A stretch of 6,946 bases of DNA, taken from Proteobacteria bacterium UBA1148. GTDB lineage: Bacteria > Pseudomonadota > Gammaproteobacteria > Steroidobacterales > Rariloculaceae. A program made the position numbers and the translations under genes. Of this stretch, positions 6,123 through 6,946 are shown piece by piece. The DNA lies in assembly GCA_002311835.1 (NCBI GenBank), contig DBZY01000001.1, forward strand, positions 7,467-14,412, given 5' to 3'. The notes beneath the pieces are model-generated. The model saw only the letters and a program-made list of their open reading frames with translations. It searched no databases and was not told where the DNA came from. How positions within the stretch are numbered: the first letter of the stretch is position 1; each line of letters begins with the position of its first letter.

Positions 6123-6946
6123 TTACTTAATTTTGGATTGAATTCCGTCCAACACTTCAGTTAGTTGCGAACGCGCATCCGCTGTTAATTTAGCGATTGG
6201 GGGTCGAGTTAAGCCCGCGTCTCGCCCCACAATCGACATGGCTTCTTTGATCACAACCGGGAAAGAACCCAGAGTCCAAGCGATTCTCAGTGGCGCAAGA
6301 ATATCGTGCACCTCGCGCGCAGCATCCCACTGGCCCGATCTAGCTAGATCATATTGTTTCACCACTAACTCAGGAAAAACATTCGCCGCCGGAGAGATGG
6401 CGCCGGCAGCACCATGTATCATCATCGTGAGCGTCAATGTATCCCGCCCGGAAAACCCAAGTTTCTCCCCACCAGTGGTCCGCATATACTCGGCGAACTG
6501 TGTTAGATCACCACTAGAGTCTTTGATACCAGCAATATTCTCCAGAGCGGCGCAACGTGCAAATAGTGGCACAGAGATATTCACACTTGTTCTCAAGGGA
6601 TTGTTATAGAGTAATAACGGTAACTCGGTAGCCTCCGATACCGCACGATAATGCTCATACAACTCGTCATCGTTCGGCTGTATGAAGTAGGGTGTAATGA
6701 GTAACGCAGCATCTGCACCCATAGATTCTGCGGCTTTCGTCAACTCGATAGTCTCATGCGTAGTGACGGCGCCAGTCCCAGCATAAACAGGAACACGGCG
6801 GTCTACAGTCTCTATTGAGACCTCCAGAAGGCGGAGTCGCTCTTCTTTGGTGAGCATATAAAACTCACCCTGACTACCTGCAACAGAAATGCCGTGCACG
6901 CCAACCGCAAGATAGTCTTTAATGAGTTCGCAAACTCGATCCTCTT
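6123..6946 (-). CDS. DapA/NAL superfamily lyase, 5'-truncated
   Basis: A class I (Schiff-base) aldolase-type TIM barrel of the dihydrodipicolinate synthase/N-acetylneuraminate lyase superfamily. The frame is open to the window edge (upstream residues read LIKDYLAVGV), so the GTG at 6899 is an internal valine and about 30-40 N-terminal residues are probably missing. Counting from that valine, GSQGE (8-12) is the pyruvate carboxylate loop, Tyr98 in LYNNPLR the catalytic tyrosine and Lys126 in GIKDSSGD the Schiff-base lysine. Two residues of the E. coli DapA proton relay differ: Thr44 is Ser9 and Tyr107 is Phe72 (TPYF instead of TPYY); Thr45 is Gln10. Arg103 matches Arg138 of DapA. I infer a catabolic keto-acid lyase or dehydratase rather than the lysine-pathway enzyme. 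It lies 27 bases upstream of the hydrolase, probably in one operon. Confidence 0.85.
   Translation of the reverse strand, partial: EDRVCELIKDYLAVGVHGISVAGSQGEFYMLTKEERLRLLEVSIETVDRRVPVYAGTGAVTTHETIELTKAAESMGADAALLITPYFIQPNDDELYEHYRAVSEATELPLLLYNNPLRTSVNISVPLFARCAALENIAGIKDSSGDLTQFAEYMRTTGGEKLGFSGRDTLTLTMMIHGAAGAISPAANVFPELVVKQYDLARSGQWDAAREVHDILAPLRIAWTLGSFPVVIKEAMSIVGRDAGLTRPPIAKLTADARSQLTEVLDGIQSKIK

Noticed and set aside
6238..6609. Open frame of 123 codons on the plus strand
   Set aside because: It is antisense to the DapA-like lyase, whose catalytic motifs are plain. The product has no recognisable domain.
1..6946. CRISPR array, tRNA, rRNA, insertion sequence ends or integrase
   Set aside because: I read through both strands and found no regularly spaced repeats, no cloverleaf-like gene, no transposase or integrase motif and no long inverted repeats.

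Overview
The window looks like a piece of a Gram-negative, probably marine or other environmental proteobacterial chromosome of roughly 50 % GC. The evidence is indirect: Tat and Sec signal peptides, a periplasmic multihaem cytochrome, a DUF6152-type secreted protein and a PYROXD2/phytoene-desaturase-like oxidoreductase, a combination common in uncultured Gammaproteobacteria. There is no rRNA, tRNA or CRISPR array to fix the taxonomy.

Layout. (1) Bases 1-903, plus strand: the 3' part of an MFS_3-type (EntS-like) efflux permease whose start lies outside the window. (2) Bases 904-1139: a gap with no convincing gene. (3) Bases 1140-3352, plus strand: a two-gene unit, a Tat-exported FAD oxidoreductase followed after 23 bases by an exported pentahaem c-type cytochrome. 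I read this as a periplasmic dehydrogenase and its electron-transfer partner. (4) Bases 3353-3836: a stretch holding small accessory genes. One is a phage-type gene of about 90 codons (DUF7303-like) broken by a frameshift at about 3507-3516. The other is a 45-codon ORF whose GTG start overlaps the stop of the broken gene. A good sigma-70-type promoter candidate lies inside the latter. (5) Bases 3837-4847, plus strand: a secreted DUF6152 protein whose predicted mature N-terminus is His-His. (6) Bases 4924-5334, plus strand: a RidA (YjgF/YER057c/UK114) enamine/imine deaminase. (7) Bases 6946-5331, minus strand: a DapA/NAL-superfamily lyase (5' end outside the window) followed by a kynurenine-formamidase-like alpha/beta hydrolase. 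The hydrolase converges on the RidA gene with overlapping stop codons.

How it may work together. The FAD enzyme and the cytochrome form the clearest functional pair: substrate oxidation at FAD and electron transfer through five haems in the periplasm. The RidA, hydrolase and aldolase/lyase set suggests cytoplasmic catabolism of a nitrogen-containing compound, in which amide or ester hydrolysis, imine clean-up and Schiff-base aldol cleavage would cooperate. The substrate cannot be read from the sequence. The most unusual stretch is the 484-base gap between the cytochrome and the DUF6152 gene, with its broken phage-like gene and coupled small ORF.
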